This document shows positions 36,721 through 45,448 of a DNA stretch of 64,000 nucleotides, piece after piece. Numbering within the stretch: the first letter of the stretch is position 1; every line of letters starts with the position of its first letter. The notes below the pieces were generated by a model. It was given only the letters and a program-made list of their open reading frames with translations. It did no database searches and was not told where the DNA came from. The stretch comes from Gemmatimonadota bacterium. GTDB taxonomy: Bacteria > Gemmatimonadota > Gemmatimonadetes > Gemmatimonadales > Gemmatimonadaceae. Position numbers and translations under genes: made by a program. Location of the stretch: contig JADJAD010000012.1 in assembly GCA_016704465.1 (NCBI GenBank), positions 136,040-200,039 on the forward strand, written 5' to 3'.

Positions 36721-36750
36721 CGGCTTCCGGGGCGTCGCCCGCGGAAGCCG
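36721..36750. terminator. Hairpin after cusA
   Basis: CGGCTTCCG (36721-36729) pairs with CGGAAGCCG (36742-36750) and the inner GGGC with GCCC around a three-base loop. A TCTTCTTCT tract follows at 36761. It lies 12 bases after the cusA stop and may terminate or attenuate transcription before the next small gene. Confidence 0.55.
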
Positions 36751-36779
36751 GTGGTGCGGATCTTCTTCTGGGAGGAGCC

Positions 36780-37001
36780 ATGCAGCGCTCGCGTGTGTTC
36801 CGGGCCCGGCGGTCCGCCGTCGACCAGACGGCAACGGGGTGGCAGAAGCGCGTCGAACTCGCCTCCAGCGTGGGCGCCGGGATTCTCGGAGCCGGCAGGA
36901 GCGCGCGGAGGGCTAGACTCCCCGCCTGGTCGGTCGCCCTCTCGTGAATCTGCTGGGTCGCGCTGCTCGCGCCCGCGGCCTATCTAGTCGCGCGCGGATA
37001 G
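36780..37001 (+). pseudogene. Small membrane protein gene with in-frame stop
   Basis: A GGGAGGAG site precedes ATG 36780. The product starts MQRSRVFRARRSAVDQTATG then WQKRVELASSVGAGILGAG, and the same frame after a TGA at 36945-36947 reads WVALLAPAAYLVARG before a TAG. The middle (about 15 residues) looks out of frame, so two compensating indels are likely. The intact product would be a 73-residue one- or two-helix membrane protein associated with the cus operon. Family not recognised. Confidence 0.45.
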
Positions 37002-37012
37002 CCCACCACGGC

Positions 37013-37071
37013 CGACCCATCGACCGGCGACCATCGACCGGCGACCCATCGACCGGCGACCCATCGACCGG
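37013..37071. repeat. 15-base tandem repeat, about four units
   Basis: CGACCCATCGACCGG repeats about four times, the second copy lacking one C, followed by a degenerate partial unit. It lies in the intergenic stretch between the small membrane gene and the convergent lipoprotein gene. I see no other feature here. Confidence 0.75.
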
Positions 37072-37154
37072 CGACGCATCGGCCTGGACCCTTCGACGAC
37101 CGAGACGGCGAAACGCGGCCGCAGACTCCACGGCTGCGCTTCGCCTCCGTCGGC

Positions 37155-37682
37155 TCACGCGGTGGTGAACGTGAAGATCATCCCGTAGCTCCCGTCGGCT
37201 CCCCGCCAGCCGGCGCCCATCATCCCCATCCCGCCGCTCATCATCCCCTCCGAGACCGCCCTCCCGCCCAGCGACGCGCACTGGGTGTGGTCGAGCGGCC
37301 TCCCATTCTGACCCTGCATGTCTCCGCCCATGTGGATGACGTAGGTGGTCCGGGCCCTGAGCGGTACGTCGGGTGTGAAGGTCAAGGTCCGACGGTCTGA
37401 AGACCAGCGCCACTTCCCGCCTACGGCGGACCCGGTGAGCGACCCCTCGTGGACGACGATGTACTTCTCCATATCGCGGCCCATCGGCCGGGAGAAGTTC
37501 ATCGCCATCGACATGGTGATCGACACGCCCGTGACGCCGTTCGCAGGCGAGACCGACTGCAGTGCGGCCCGCCCGGTGTCGTCTGGCCCGCCCAGGATTG
37601 CGTCGCCCGAGCAGGCGGCAAGCGTCGCGAGCGCGCCAGACGCGATGAGGACAGACCGTGCCGTGCGCGTCCAGTTCCGCAT
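37155..37682 (-). CDS. Met-rich Ig-like (Big_5/SbsA-type) lipoprotein
   Basis: The protein has 175 residues; ATG 37682 follows GGAGG at good spacing. The signal ends in LATLAACSGD, a lipobox. LQSVSPANGVTGVSITMSMA then NFSRPMGRDMEKYIV then TLTFTPDVPLRARTTYVIHM is the one-domain SbsA Ig-like fold. The protein is rich in Met (MSMAMNFSRPM; EGMMSGGMGMMGAG) and ends in a beta strand MIFTFTTA. Next to cusCBA, the methionines suggest exported Cu(I)/Ag(I) binding; this is inferred from composition. Confidence 0.75.
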   Translation of the reverse strand: MRNWTRTARSVLIASGALATLAACSGDAILGGPDDTGRAALQSVSPANGVTGVSITMSMAMNFSRPMGRDMEKYIVVHEGSLTGSAVGGKWRWSSDRRTLTFTPDVPLRARTTYVIHMGGDMQGQNGRPLDHTQCASLGGRAVSEGMMSGGMGMMGAGWRGADGSYGMIFTFTTA

Positions 37683-37950
37683 AGGTACCTCCAGTGAACG
37701 TCCATAGGCGTACGATCAGCGCGGAAGCGCAGGTCGGCGCGCGGGACCCCGATCTTCCAATGTCCGGCCCAGCCGCGGCGATGTCAGTCGGAGGTCGCGT
37801 AGAAACACGCGGCGCTTCCCCGACAACCGCCCCGTCCGCGTTCCCGGATGCGAGGAGGGGGGCGGATCTCCATATTCGTCGGACGCACGCCCCCGCTGCT
37901 TGCTGGGCGGTCGAGGGCTACGCTGTGCCACGAATCGTGGCATCCCGTCC

Positions 37951-38615
37951 ATGTCGGCTGTCCCCTTCGCGCCCGGAACCGCCGCGCCTGCCAGCCCCAC
38001 CGTCCCGGTGCCGCCGGAGCCGCTCCGCGTCCTCCTCACGCGCTCGCGAGAGGGCGTCGGCAGCACGTACCGCACCTGTTTCCTGTGGGAAGCGCGGGTC
38101 AAGAACTTTCGGTCCATCCTCCGAGGCATCCTGGCGGTCGTTCGCGAGATCGAGGCAGGCACATTCGGCAACGCGTACCGCGGCTCCTCGCTCAAGACGG
38201 TCTTGCACTCGGTGGCCGAGCAGCGCGAGCATTCCGAGGCGCCGACCACGCGTGGCTCTGGAAGCCAAAACTTCTCATCCCGGACACCTACGAATCGCCG
38301 GAGAACCATTGCGCCTTCGGCCGCTTTCTCGATACGTGCGTGCGCTGTACCACGGAGGTGCAGGTCCTCGCGGCCGTGCGGCGGCTTGCGGTCGTCCAGA
38401 AGTCTTTTGACACTTTCGAATGGAAGTCCTTTGACATTGCTCACAAAGCTGCCGTCGGATTCCTAACGAACGGAAAACTGGGCGAGGTTGTGAGCCCCTA
38501 CCGACCATCTTGCCGACCCCGGCAGGATGGTCGAGTCGTCTCTGGGGGCGCGAAGCCGCCTGTCGTCGCCCGTCTTCAACGTGCAGTCTCGTCACCACCG
38601 CGCCCCCCGAATTGA
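37951..38615 (+). pseudogene. Frameshifted hypothetical gene
   Basis: Starting at ATG 37951, the frame gives MSAVPFAPGTAAPASPTVPV and a plausible protein to SVAEQRE near 38238. The adjacent frame then continues AFRGADHAWLWKPKLLIPDT and FGRFLDTCVRCTTEVQVLAA to a stop at 38615. The joined product would be about 220 residues. I do not recognise it. The unusual Cys pair (DTCVRC) is the only feature noted. It directly precedes the orphan antitoxin gene. Confidence 0.45.
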
Positions 38616-38668
38616 CAGACCCGCCGCCTGGCGGTAACCGTCCGGGACCACAACGGGTCGGGGAGAGT

Positions 38669-39109
38669 ATGGCCGCACCAGGAGCAGCCGCAGCCCTTCT
38701 CGGCGGAGCCACCGTGCTTGGCCGAGACGTGCACACCGATATCGAGCTTGCCGCGGAGATCGCTCAAGGGCTCCCCTCGGGGTCGCTCACCCACCTGGTC
38801 GAGGAACTCCACCCGGCCTTATCGCCACAATTGATCTACGCCCTCGTCGGGTCCGACGGCGCGCTCGATCTCAAACAGAGGAACCGCGAGCGACTGTCTC
38901 CCTCTGAATCAGATCGGCTGGCGCGTTTGGCGCGGATCGCCGTCCGGGCAGAGGAGGCCCTAGGAGACCGGGACACCGCATACCGGTGGCTCGGGACACA
39001 CAACCGGGCGCTGGAGGGGCGGCAGCCTCTGGAGTTACTCGGCACGGACGCAGGCGCGACGGAGGTGCAGGAGGTGCTCGTGCGCATCGAGCACGGCGTA
39101 TACGGCTGA
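38669..39109 (+). CDS. Xre/MbcA/ParS-type (DUF2384) antitoxin
   Basis: The protein has 146 residues from ATG 38669, preceded by GGGGAGAG. It has the full layout of TIGR02293-type antitoxins: an N-terminal LGGATVLGRDVHTDIELAAE, a helix-turn-helix region SLTHLVEELHPALSPQLIYA, then RERLSPSESDRLARLARIAV and the C-terminal toxin-binding RWLGTHNRALEGRQPLELL. The usual partner is a RES-domain toxin encoded immediately downstream. Here the next gene is unrelated, so the antitoxin may be an orphan or work with a different toxin. Confidence 0.85.
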   Translation: MAAPGAAAALLGGATVLGRDVHTDIELAAEIAQGLPSGSLTHLVEELHPALSPQLIYALVGSDGALDLKQRNRERLSPSESDRLARLARIAVRAEEALGDRDTAYRWLGTHNRALEGRQPLELLGTDAGATEVQEVLVRIEHGVYG

Positions 39110-39116
39110 GTCACGC

Positions 39117-39674
39117 TTGAAGGTAGTCGGCCTGCTCCGGTGCGGCCTCAACGGCCTATCAGCCCCCAGATCCCGCTCATGCCTGACCCGAATATCCAAC
39201 GTTGGGGAGACGCGCTCTACTGGGTCGACCGCTGCATCGCCCGGCGCCGAGGTCGTGAAGCTGATCGACGTGCTCTGGCTGAAGCGCGACCCGTTCGGCG
39301 TCCCGACCGGCGGCGTCGCCGGCGCGTTCGAGGTGGAGCACACGACATCCATCGACTCCGGGATCGTTCGAGTACTCGACGTGGCGCTCGGCGCACCGGA
39401 TGCGGCCGTGACGCACCTGTTCCTCGTCGCGCCAGACGAGCGTGAGGCCGATGTGCGAGCGCCACGCGCGCGCCCCGCGTTCAGCCGCGTGTCAAATCTT
39501 CGCGTACGCTACCTGCCATACGGTGAACTTGCGCGTCCCCGAGCAACCATGGCGCGCTTCGGCACGGGGATGACGGCCGTCGAGGCCGTCGCGAACCTTG
39601 GTTTGATCTGCCCGATCAATGTGACGGATTGTAACCGCGCTCTGGATCCGTGCGCGGCCAGTACTGATGCGTAG
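39117..39674 (+). CDS. Hypothetical protein with EVEHTTSI block, 5' disrupted
   Basis: Residues from about 45 onward are coherent: EVVKLIDVLWLKRDPFG, then GAFEVEHTTSIDSGIVRVLD and VTHLFLVAPDEREADVRAPR. That block resembles a conserved domain seen in restriction-endonuclease-like or DNA-binding proteins of unknown role; the recognition is weak. The first 40 residues look out of frame. The neighbouring frame reads IPLMPDPNIQRWGDALYWVD, so a break near 39225 is likely. It starts eight bases after the antitoxin and could be its operon partner. Confidence 0.5.
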   Translation: MKVVGLLRCGLNGLSAPRSRSCLTRISNVGETRSTGSTAASPGAEVVKLIDVLWLKRDPFGVPTGGVAGAFEVEHTTSIDSGIVRVLDVALGAPDAAVTHLFLVAPDEREADVRAPRARPAFSRVSNLRVRYLPYGELARPRATMARFGTGMTAVEAVANLGLICPINVTDCNRALDPCAASTDA

Positions 39675-39676
39675 AA

Positions 39677-40162
39677 CTAGGGACGTCGGGCTCGCGACGA
39701 CCAGTGGATCGCGCTGATGTGCCAGCCGTCAGGGGCGGCAGTCGCGCGGGTCAGGACCATCAATTCCGCACCGGCCGTATTGATCGCGCGCCCTCGATAT
39801 TCGCCCTGGGTGGTGCTCGTGGACGTCGACCACGCGACGTCGCCACCTACCACGACGCGCACCGCGCTGCGTTCACTCTTCACGGCACGCGCGAAGCCGA
39901 TGTCGCCCGGCAGGTGGTGGCTCCGGTACTCCTCCCGGGTTTCGACACCCCCGCTCTCAGCAATGGTCACGTCCGGCGCGAGCAGCGCGAGCGCGGCGGC
40001 GCTGTCGCCGGCGGCAAGAGCCGTGTGAAAGCGCGCGACGGTGCGCGCCACGGCCGCGGAGTCCGCAGTCTGGGCGCGGGCGACGGTCGGCATGATCGCG
40101 CCCATCAGGAGGCCATAGGAGGCGGCGAGCGCGACGGACATGCGGCGAACGGTCGGGTGCAT
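39677..40162 (-). CDS. Exported DUF4440 (NTF2/SnoaL-like) protein
   Basis: The protein has 161 residues from ATG 40162. The signal ends in MPTVARAQTAD. The mature part starts with a long helix (AAVARTVARFHTALAAGDSA), then LALLAPDVTIAESGGVETRE then YRSHHLPGDIGF, and ends in WHISAIHWSSRARRP, the usual DUF4440/NTF2-like cone. Function of the family is not settled; it is the last gene of the CsoR-controlled pcoA-pcoB-copB operon. Two related genes occur at 45501 and 51071, all beside copper genes. Confidence 0.8.
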   Translation of the reverse strand: MHPTVRRMSVALAASYGLLMGAIMPTVARAQTADSAAVARTVARFHTALAAGDSAAALALLAPDVTIAESGGVETREEYRSHHLPGDIGFARAVKSERSAVRVVVGGDVAWSTSTSTTQGEYRGRAINTAGAELMVLTRATAAPDGWHISAIHWSSRARRP

Positions 40163-40276
40163 CACGGTGAAGCCTCGAGAGGGGTCAGAAGGGAAACGCG
40201 GAGGGCCAGCGTCCGGTGACGCTACGGGGCCTCGTGGCTCGCGGCAAGGCGGGCGTGTGTGCAAGGCGCGGTGCCA

Positions 40277-42466
40277 TCACAAACGCGCGCGGCGGAGCAA
40301 CTGGGCGTTGACGGCGACGATGATCGTGCTGAGCGACATGAGCACCGCACCAATCGCAGGCGTCAGAACAATGCCCCAGGGGGCCAGCACTCCGGCGGCG
40401 AGCGGGATGGCGACGATGTTGTAGCCGGCCGCCCACCACAGATTCTGGACCATCTTGCGGTAGGACGCGCGCGACAGCGTGATGATGCGCGGAATATCGC
40501 GAGGGTCAGATCGCACCAGCACGATGTGTCCGGCTTCGACCGCGACGTCAGTGCCCGCGCCGATGGCTATGCCCACGTCCGCCGTCGCCAGTGCCGGCGC
40601 ATCGTTCACGCCATCGCCAACCATCGCGACCCGTCGCCCAGACTCTTGGATCTCTCGCACGTGCCGCGCCTTGTCTTCGGGCAGCACTTGCGCCAGCACG
40701 TCGTCGATCCCCAACTCGGCGGCCACGGCATTCGCTACCTCGCGCGCGTCGCCGGTCATCATGGTCACCTGCACGCCGAGCGCGTGCAGCGCGCGCATGG
40801 CTTCGTAACTCTCCGGGCGGATCGCGTCGGCGATGGCGAGTGCGGCAAGTACACGGCCGTCTTGCAGCAGGTAGATGACTGCCTGCCCGCCCTTCTTGGC
40901 GTCCGACACCGTTGCCGTCAGTGACGCAGGGACATCTGCGGAGCGCTCCTCGAGAAGGGCCGGTCCGCCCATCTCATACGTCACGCCATCGATGGTCGCC
41001 GCCACCCCACGCCCAGGCAGCCCACGCGCATCAGACACGGTCGGCATTTCGATTCCTTCTTCACTCGCGGTACGAATGATACCGCGTGCGATGGGATGCT
41101 CGGACTGCGACTCCACCCCTGCGGCGAGACGCAGCACCTGCTCTCGTGTCACCCCGTCGGCCATGGCCAGCGCGACGATGCGGAACTCGCCAAGTGTCAG
41201 TGTGCCAGTCTTGTCGAATACCACCGTATCGAGTTTGCGCGCTTCCTCCAACCCGCGTCGGTCTCGTACGAGCAGTCCGTGCCGCGCGCCGATTGCAGTG
41301 GAAATGGCGACCACCAGCGGCACGGCGAGCCCCAGTGCGTGCGGGCAGGCGATCACCAGCACCGTCACGACGCGCACGATGGCGACATCGATGGTGGCGC
41401 CAACAGCGAGCCAGGCGACAAGTGTCACGAGCGCGGAACCGATGGCCACCCACGTCAACAATCGCGCCGCACGATCCGCCAGAAGCTGCGCGCGGGACTT
41501 GGACGACTGCGCATCGGCGACCAATCGCATGATGCCCGACAGCTTTGTCTTCTCGCCGGTCCCGGTCACCGCGATCTCGAGCACTCCATCGCCGTTGATG
41601 GTGGCCGCGATCACTTCGTCGTCAACGCCTCGTTCCACCGGTCGTGATTCGCCGGTGATCATGGCTTCATCCAACGTGCTCGAGCCGCGCACGATTGTAC
41701 CGTCCGCCGGCACGCGTTCGCCGGGACGGATGAGGAGTTTGTCACCCTCGCGTAGCTCGCTCACCGCGACGGTCTCTGTCCCGCCACTCGTAATGCGCGT
41801 GGCTTCATCGGGCAGGAGCTTCGCCAACTCCTTCAGCGCGCCCTGTGCCTGCTGGATCGAGCGCATTTCGATCCAGTGCCCGAGCAGCATGATGGTCACC
41901 AGAGTCGCCAGCTCCCACCACAGTGCTTCGGCTCGTAGCACTCCCAGTTCGACCACCCACGAGAACACGAACGCCACCGTGATGGCCAGCGAGATAAGCG
42001 TCATCATCCCTGGCTGTCGCGCGCGCAGTTCGCCGGCGGCAGATCGGAGAAACACGAGGCCGCCGTAAAGGAAAACCAGCGTACCAAGGGCCGCAGGGAT
42101 GCGGGCGGAGAACGGAAACACGGGCGCCGTGTAGCCGAGCAATTGTTCGATGTGCGCGGACCAGATGACGACCGGCACCGTCAGTAACAGAGAAAGCCAG
42201 AAGCGGTCGCGGAACATGCCCGGGTTGTGGCCGGCGTGCTTGTCGTGACCGCCGGACTCGTGCGCTTCGGCTCCGTGCGCTTCGGCTCCGTGCGGCCCGG
42301 CGCCGTGTGGTTCAGCGTCGCGTGGTTCTGCGCCGTGAGGCGCGGCCCCGTGAGGCTCAGCGCGGTGCGGCTCGGCTCCGTGCGTCTCGGCTCCGTGCGC
42401 CGAGCCGTGGTGACGAGCGGTCTCGTGCACGTCGTGTTTTCCTGATTTCCCGTCGTTCCCGTGCAT
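40277..42466 (-). CDS. copB: CopB-type copper ATPase (P1B-3)
   Basis: The protein has 729 residues from ATG 42466. The first 75 are His-rich, with repeats of HGAEP/HGAEAH. TM6 has CPHALGLAVPL, the CPH motif of P1B-3 pumps, which favour Cu(II) or Ag(I), instead of CPC. DKTGTLTLGE, TGESRPVERG, HPIARG and GDGVNDAPAL mark the catalytic cycle. It exports copper to the periplasm. It lies downstream of pcoA and pcoB in one leftward operon; about 58 bases separate it from pcoB. Confidence 0.93.
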   Translation of the reverse strand: MHGNDGKSGKHDVHETARHHGSAHGAETHGAEPHRAEPHGAAPHGAEPRDAEPHGAGPHGAEAHGAEAHESGGHDKHAGHNPGMFRDRFWLSLLLTVPVVIWSAHIEQLLGYTAPVFPFSARIPAALGTLVFLYGGLVFLRSAAGELRARQPGMMTLISLAITVAFVFSWVVELGVLRAEALWWELATLVTIMLLGHWIEMRSIQQAQGALKELAKLLPDEATRITSGGTETVAVSELREGDKLLIRPGERVPADGTIVRGSSTLDEAMITGESRPVERGVDDEVIAATINGDGVLEIAVTGTGEKTKLSGIMRLVADAQSSKSRAQLLADRAARLLTWVAIGSALVTLVAWLAVGATIDVAIVRVVTVLVIACPHALGLAVPLVVAISTAIGARHGLLVRDRRGLEEARKLDTVVFDKTGTLTLGEFRIVALAMADGVTREQVLRLAAGVESQSEHPIARGIIRTASEEGIEMPTVSDARGLPGRGVAATIDGVTYEMGGPALLEERSADVPASLTATVSDAKKGGQAVIYLLQDGRVLAALAIADAIRPESYEAMRALHALGVQVTMMTGDAREVANAVAAELGIDDVLAQVLPEDKARHVREIQESGRRVAMVGDGVNDAPALATADVGIAIGAGTDVAVEAGHIVLVRSDPRDIPRIITLSRASYRKMVQNLWWAAGYNIVAIPLAAGVLAPWGIVLTPAIGAVLMSLSTIIVAVNAQLLRRARL
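42240..42420 (-). repeat. Degenerate 15-base repeats coding a His-rich tail
   Basis: Units like GGCTCCGTGCGCTTC recur across this stretch of copB and encode HGAEA/HGAEP pentapeptides on the minus strand. Several units are exact, others diverged. The repeat number sets the length of the ATPase's cytoplasmic histidine arm. Confidence 0.75.
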
Positions 42467-42524
42467 CGCCCGCCTTCCGTACCTCAGGGTGCGCTGCTGT
42501 GCTCGGCGATCTCGCCGGCACGTG

Positions 42525-43304
42525 TTATTGCCAGAGCCTAAGGCCTGCCACAAGTCGCGCTTCCCCGGCCGCCCCACCCGCTTGCCGCGCAAACTGTGCT
42601 GTGCGTCCATAACCCCGGTCCCACACCACACCGAAGTACGGCGCAAACTCGCGGCGCAGCTCAATGCGCGTTCGCAAACCGAACGAGGTACTGCTGAGTC
42701 CTCGCCCGATACCGAACTCAACTTCATCGCGTAGTGACACGGCGGACTCGAGACGGGGCTGCAACACCAGACGCTGCGTCAGGTACAGGTCGTACGACAC
42801 GGTGAGATCGAGCGACACGTTGCCGTCCGTTGTCACGAACATCGACGGCTCCACCTCGAACCAGCCGGGGGCCAAGCCCTGCAAGCCCGCTACCGCGCCC
42901 ACGCGCGTCGCGGCGCTGCCGTCTTCATTCGCCTGGTCCACGCGCACGCCGATCTGCGCATCCCACCAGGGCGATACGAGTCGACCGTACAGCACCTGGT
43001 ACTCGCCATGCAGGCGACTGCCGCGTGTTGCGATGCCTCCGTCGGCCTTCGCCCAAAGACGGTTCACCGCGCCTCCGGTCCACGCCAGCAGGTCGTAGTT
43101 CACGGGGCGATTCACGCCGGAGGGTGCATACTCCAGCACTTCCGAGAGCACAAACGTCTCTCTCCCCCACGACATGTCGTGCGCGCTCGAATGAGGTAGC
43201 GTATCGACAACTTGCGCAGCCAACGGACCGCTGCTGGCCAACATCAATGCGACAATGAGCACCGGCGCGGCCAAGAACCGCGTGACGCGATCAGGCTGCA
43301 TCAT
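42525..43304 (-). CDS. pcoB: PcoB/CopB-like outer-membrane copper protein
   Basis: The protein has 259 residues. The signal peptide ends in SGPLAAQVVD. SEVLEYAPSGVNRPVNYDLL then AWTGGAVNRLWAKADG and FEVEPSMFVTTDGNVSLDLT then SYDLYLTQRLVLQPRLESAV are typical of the PcoB family barrel, and it ends in GLRLWQ. It works with the multicopper oxidase encoded upstream, with which it overlaps by 14 bases, to sequester or oxidise copper in the periplasm. The usual Met-rich N-terminal domain of PcoB is short here (HSSAHDMSWG). Confidence 0.88.
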   Translation of the reverse strand: MMQPDRVTRFLAAPVLIVALMLASSGPLAAQVVDTLPHSSAHDMSWGRETFVLSEVLEYAPSGVNRPVNYDLLAWTGGAVNRLWAKADGGIATRGSRLHGEYQVLYGRLVSPWWDAQIGVRVDQANEDGSAATRVGAVAGLQGLAPGWFEVEPSMFVTTDGNVSLDLTVSYDLYLTQRLVLQPRLESAVSLRDEVEFGIGRGLSSTSFGLRTRIELRREFAPYFGVVWDRGYGRTAQFARQAGGAAGEARLVAGLRLWQ

Positions 43305-45243
43305 GATGCCCCTCGTGTTCGCTCGCGGCTTTGCTTACGCGCACTTCGCGAAACATGCCGACTTCCATGTGATACAGCACGTGACAATGAAACGCCCAGC
43401 GGCCGAGCGCGTCGGCCGTCACCAGCAGCGACACCCGCTCTGCGGGCTTCACGTTGATGGTGTGAATGCGCGGACTGCGGTTGCCGTGGCCGTTCTCCAA
43501 TTCCATCCACATCCCGTGCAGATGCATGGGGTGATTCATCATGGTGTCGTTCACCATGGTGAGGCGTATCCGCTCGCCGTACGTCAGCTCAATCGGTGAA
43601 GCCTGATCGTACGGGATGCCGTCGATGGCCCACGTGTATCGCTCCATATTGCCAGTCAGATGCAGCTCGATCTCACGCGTTGGGGCACGGAATTCTGCCC
43701 AAGGCTCCGCTGAGCGCAGCTCGGCGTATCGCAGCACGCGGCGCCCGTCCCCACCAAGGCCGACGCCAGGCTCCCCGAGGCGACTCTTGGTGCTCATGGG
43801 CACCATCGCGTTTCCAACCCCGTGCGTTTCCGAACTGTGAGGCGTTTCAACTGGCAGCGTACCCGGTGCGCGCAGGGTAGCTGTCGCTATCGCGGACATA
43901 TCGTGACCCGCGTGCGCGTCGGCGGTCGCCGCCGGGACCTTGGCCGGCATGGCGTGCCCCATCGCCGCGTGATCCACCGCCGCACCGGTACTCGCAACCG
44001 TGTCCGCCTTCGCCCCGTGGTCCATGCCCTTCATGGCGCCATGATCCATGCCCTCCATGGCACCGTGATCCATCCCCGCCATGGCACCGTGGTCCATGCC
44101 CATATCGGCCATGGTCAGCAGCGGACGACGGCGACGGGCAGGAAGCGCGGCGACGACACCGGCACTACGTGACAGAATGCCGGCCGTGAACCCACTCCGG
44201 TCCATCGCTTCCGCGTACACACTATAGGCATGGTCTTCGGGCAACTGCACGATCACGTCGTACGTCTCGGCGAGCGCGATGCGGAACTCGTCGGTTTCCA
44301 CCGGCTCGACCGGCTGGCCGCTCACCTGGACCACCGTCATTGGGACGCCAGGAATACGCACGTCGAAGTACGAACCGGCCCCGGCGTTGATGACGCGCAG
44401 CAGCACGCGCTCCCCGGGCATGAACTCGCCCGTCCACGGTGCTTCGGCCGTACGCCCGTTTAACAGGAAGCTATACGTCGCGCCCGTCACATCGGCGATG
44501 TCGGTGGGGTTCATGCGCATGCCCGCCCACATGACACGATCACTCACTGCGGCCGAGAGGCCGTCGCGAGAGACATCGCGAAAGAAGTCCATCACCGTGC
44601 GACGCTGAAAGTTGTACGCGTCGGGCTGCTTCTTGAGACGGGAGAGCACTCTGTACGGGCTCTCGAACGTCCAGTCAGAGAGCACGAGCACGTGCTCACG
44701 GTCGTACGAGGGCCCGGTTCGCTCCGCAGGCTCGATGATCAGTGCCCCATAGTGCCCGAGCTGCTCCTGCAAACCCGAGTGGCTGTGGTACCAATAGGTA
44801 CCCGCCTGATTGATCGCAAACCTGTACTCGAAGGTTTCGCCGGGACGAATGCCCGCAAAACTCAGTCCGGGCACGCCATCCATCTCAGGCGGCAAGATGA
44901 TGCCATGCCAATGAATAGACGTGTCTTCCGACAGCGTGTTCCGAACGCGGATCACGGCCTGTTCGCCTTCGCGAAACCGCAGCACCGGTCCCGGCACGGT
45001 CCCGTTGATGGTGACTGCTTTTGCGTTGCGTCCATCCAGTCGCACGACCGTTTCCGCGATGGCGAGGTCGTACTGGCGCACGTTGTTCGGCGCCGGGGGC
45101 AGCGGTCGCAAGCCGGCGTCGAGCAGGGCGTCGGGCGGCGATGCTCGCAGCGGAGAGGCTAGGGCGGAGCCCGCGCCGATAATTGCGGCGGTGCGTACAA
45201 AACTCCGACGGGATACGCGTGAAGACAAGCGCAAGTCGCTCAT
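43291..45243 (-). CDS. pcoA: PcoA/CopA-like multicopper oxidase, Tat-exported
   Basis: The protein has 650 residues. SRRSFVRTAAIIGAGSALA is a Tat signal. All four copper-binding blocks are visible: SIHWHGIILP, WYHSHSGLQ, HPMHLHGMWM and HCHVLYHMEVGM. Between domains lies a Met/His-rich insert, with five or so MDHGAM units (about residues 375-420) and HAMPAK, DAHAGHDM, as in PcoA and CopA of enterics and pseudomonads. It oxidises Cu(I) in the periplasm. It is first in the leftward operon, 30 bases or so from a CsoR-type operator. Confidence 0.93.
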   Translation of the reverse strand: MSDLRLSSRVSRRSFVRTAAIIGAGSALASPLRASPPDALLDAGLRPLPPAPNNVRQYDLAIAETVVRLDGRNAKAVTINGTVPGPVLRFREGEQAVIRVRNTLSEDTSIHWHGIILPPEMDGVPGLSFAGIRPGETFEYRFAINQAGTYWYHSHSGLQEQLGHYGALIIEPAERTGPSYDREHVLVLSDWTFESPYRVLSRLKKQPDAYNFQRRTVMDFFRDVSRDGLSAAVSDRVMWAGMRMNPTDIADVTGATYSFLLNGRTAEAPWTGEFMPGERVLLRVINAGAGSYFDVRIPGVPMTVVQVSGQPVEPVETDEFRIALAETYDVIVQLPEDHAYSVYAEAMDRSGFTAGILSRSAGVVAALPARRRRPLLTMADMGMDHGAMAGMDHGAMEGMDHGAMKGMDHGAKADTVASTGAAVDHAAMGHAMPAKVPAATADAHAGHDMSAIATATLRAPGTLPVETPHSSETHGVGNAMVPMSTKSRLGEPGVGLGGDGRRVLRYAELRSAEPWAEFRAPTREIELHLTGNMERYTWAIDGIPYDQASPIELTYGERIRLTMVNDTMMNHPMHLHGMWMELENGHGNRSPRIHTINVKPAERVSLLVTADALGRWAFHCHVLYHMEVGMFREVRVSKAASEHEGHHDAA

Positions 45244-45275
45244 AGAACAGTAGGCTAGCGAAGGCCCGAAGAAAT

Positions 45276-45319
45276 ATACCCCTAGGGAGTATTGTACATA
45301 CCCCCTACCCCTATGTCAA
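45276..45319 (-). promoter_or_regulatory. CsoR-type operator and promoter of pcoA operon
   Basis: On the minus strand TTGACA (45314-45319) is followed after 17 bases by TACAAT (45291-45296), a near-consensus promoter. The spacer is G-rich (TAGGGGTAGGGGGTATG). Just downstream lies ATACTCCCTAGGGGTAT (45276-45292), a palindrome of the CsoR/RcnR operator class that overlaps the -10. The same order occurs before the copZ operon at 60607-60652, and a csoR gene is present. Confidence 0.8.
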
Positions 45320-45375
45320 TACCGCCTTCCCGGCGGGCCGCTTGCCGCGGCAAGGGGTTGAAATGCTGGGCAACA

Positions 45376-45390
45376 TTTACACGATGTAAA
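45376..45390. promoter_or_regulatory. BlaI-type operator, copy 1
   Basis: TTTACACGATGTAAA is a perfect palindrome around CGA and matches the TACA-N2-TGTA-like core of BlaI/MecI/CopY sites. It lies 110 bases upstream of the DUF4440-blaI-M56 operon. Confidence 0.7.
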
Positions 45391-45433
45391 GTAGCTGGAA
45401 TCGTTCGTATCGGGCACCTCTTGCGGCGACTAC

Positions 45434-45448
45434 TTTACGACGTGTAAA
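45434..45448. promoter_or_regulatory. BlaI-type operator, copy 2
   Basis: TTTACGACGTGTAAA lies 58 bases from copy 1 and 52 bases upstream of ATG 45501. Paired operators are usual for BlaI-type autoregulation. Confidence 0.7.

Noticed and set aside
42240..42420. Short regular repeats resembling a CRISPR array
   Set aside because: Units are adjacent 15-mers in frame with the ATPase and code for a His-rich tail; there are no spacers.
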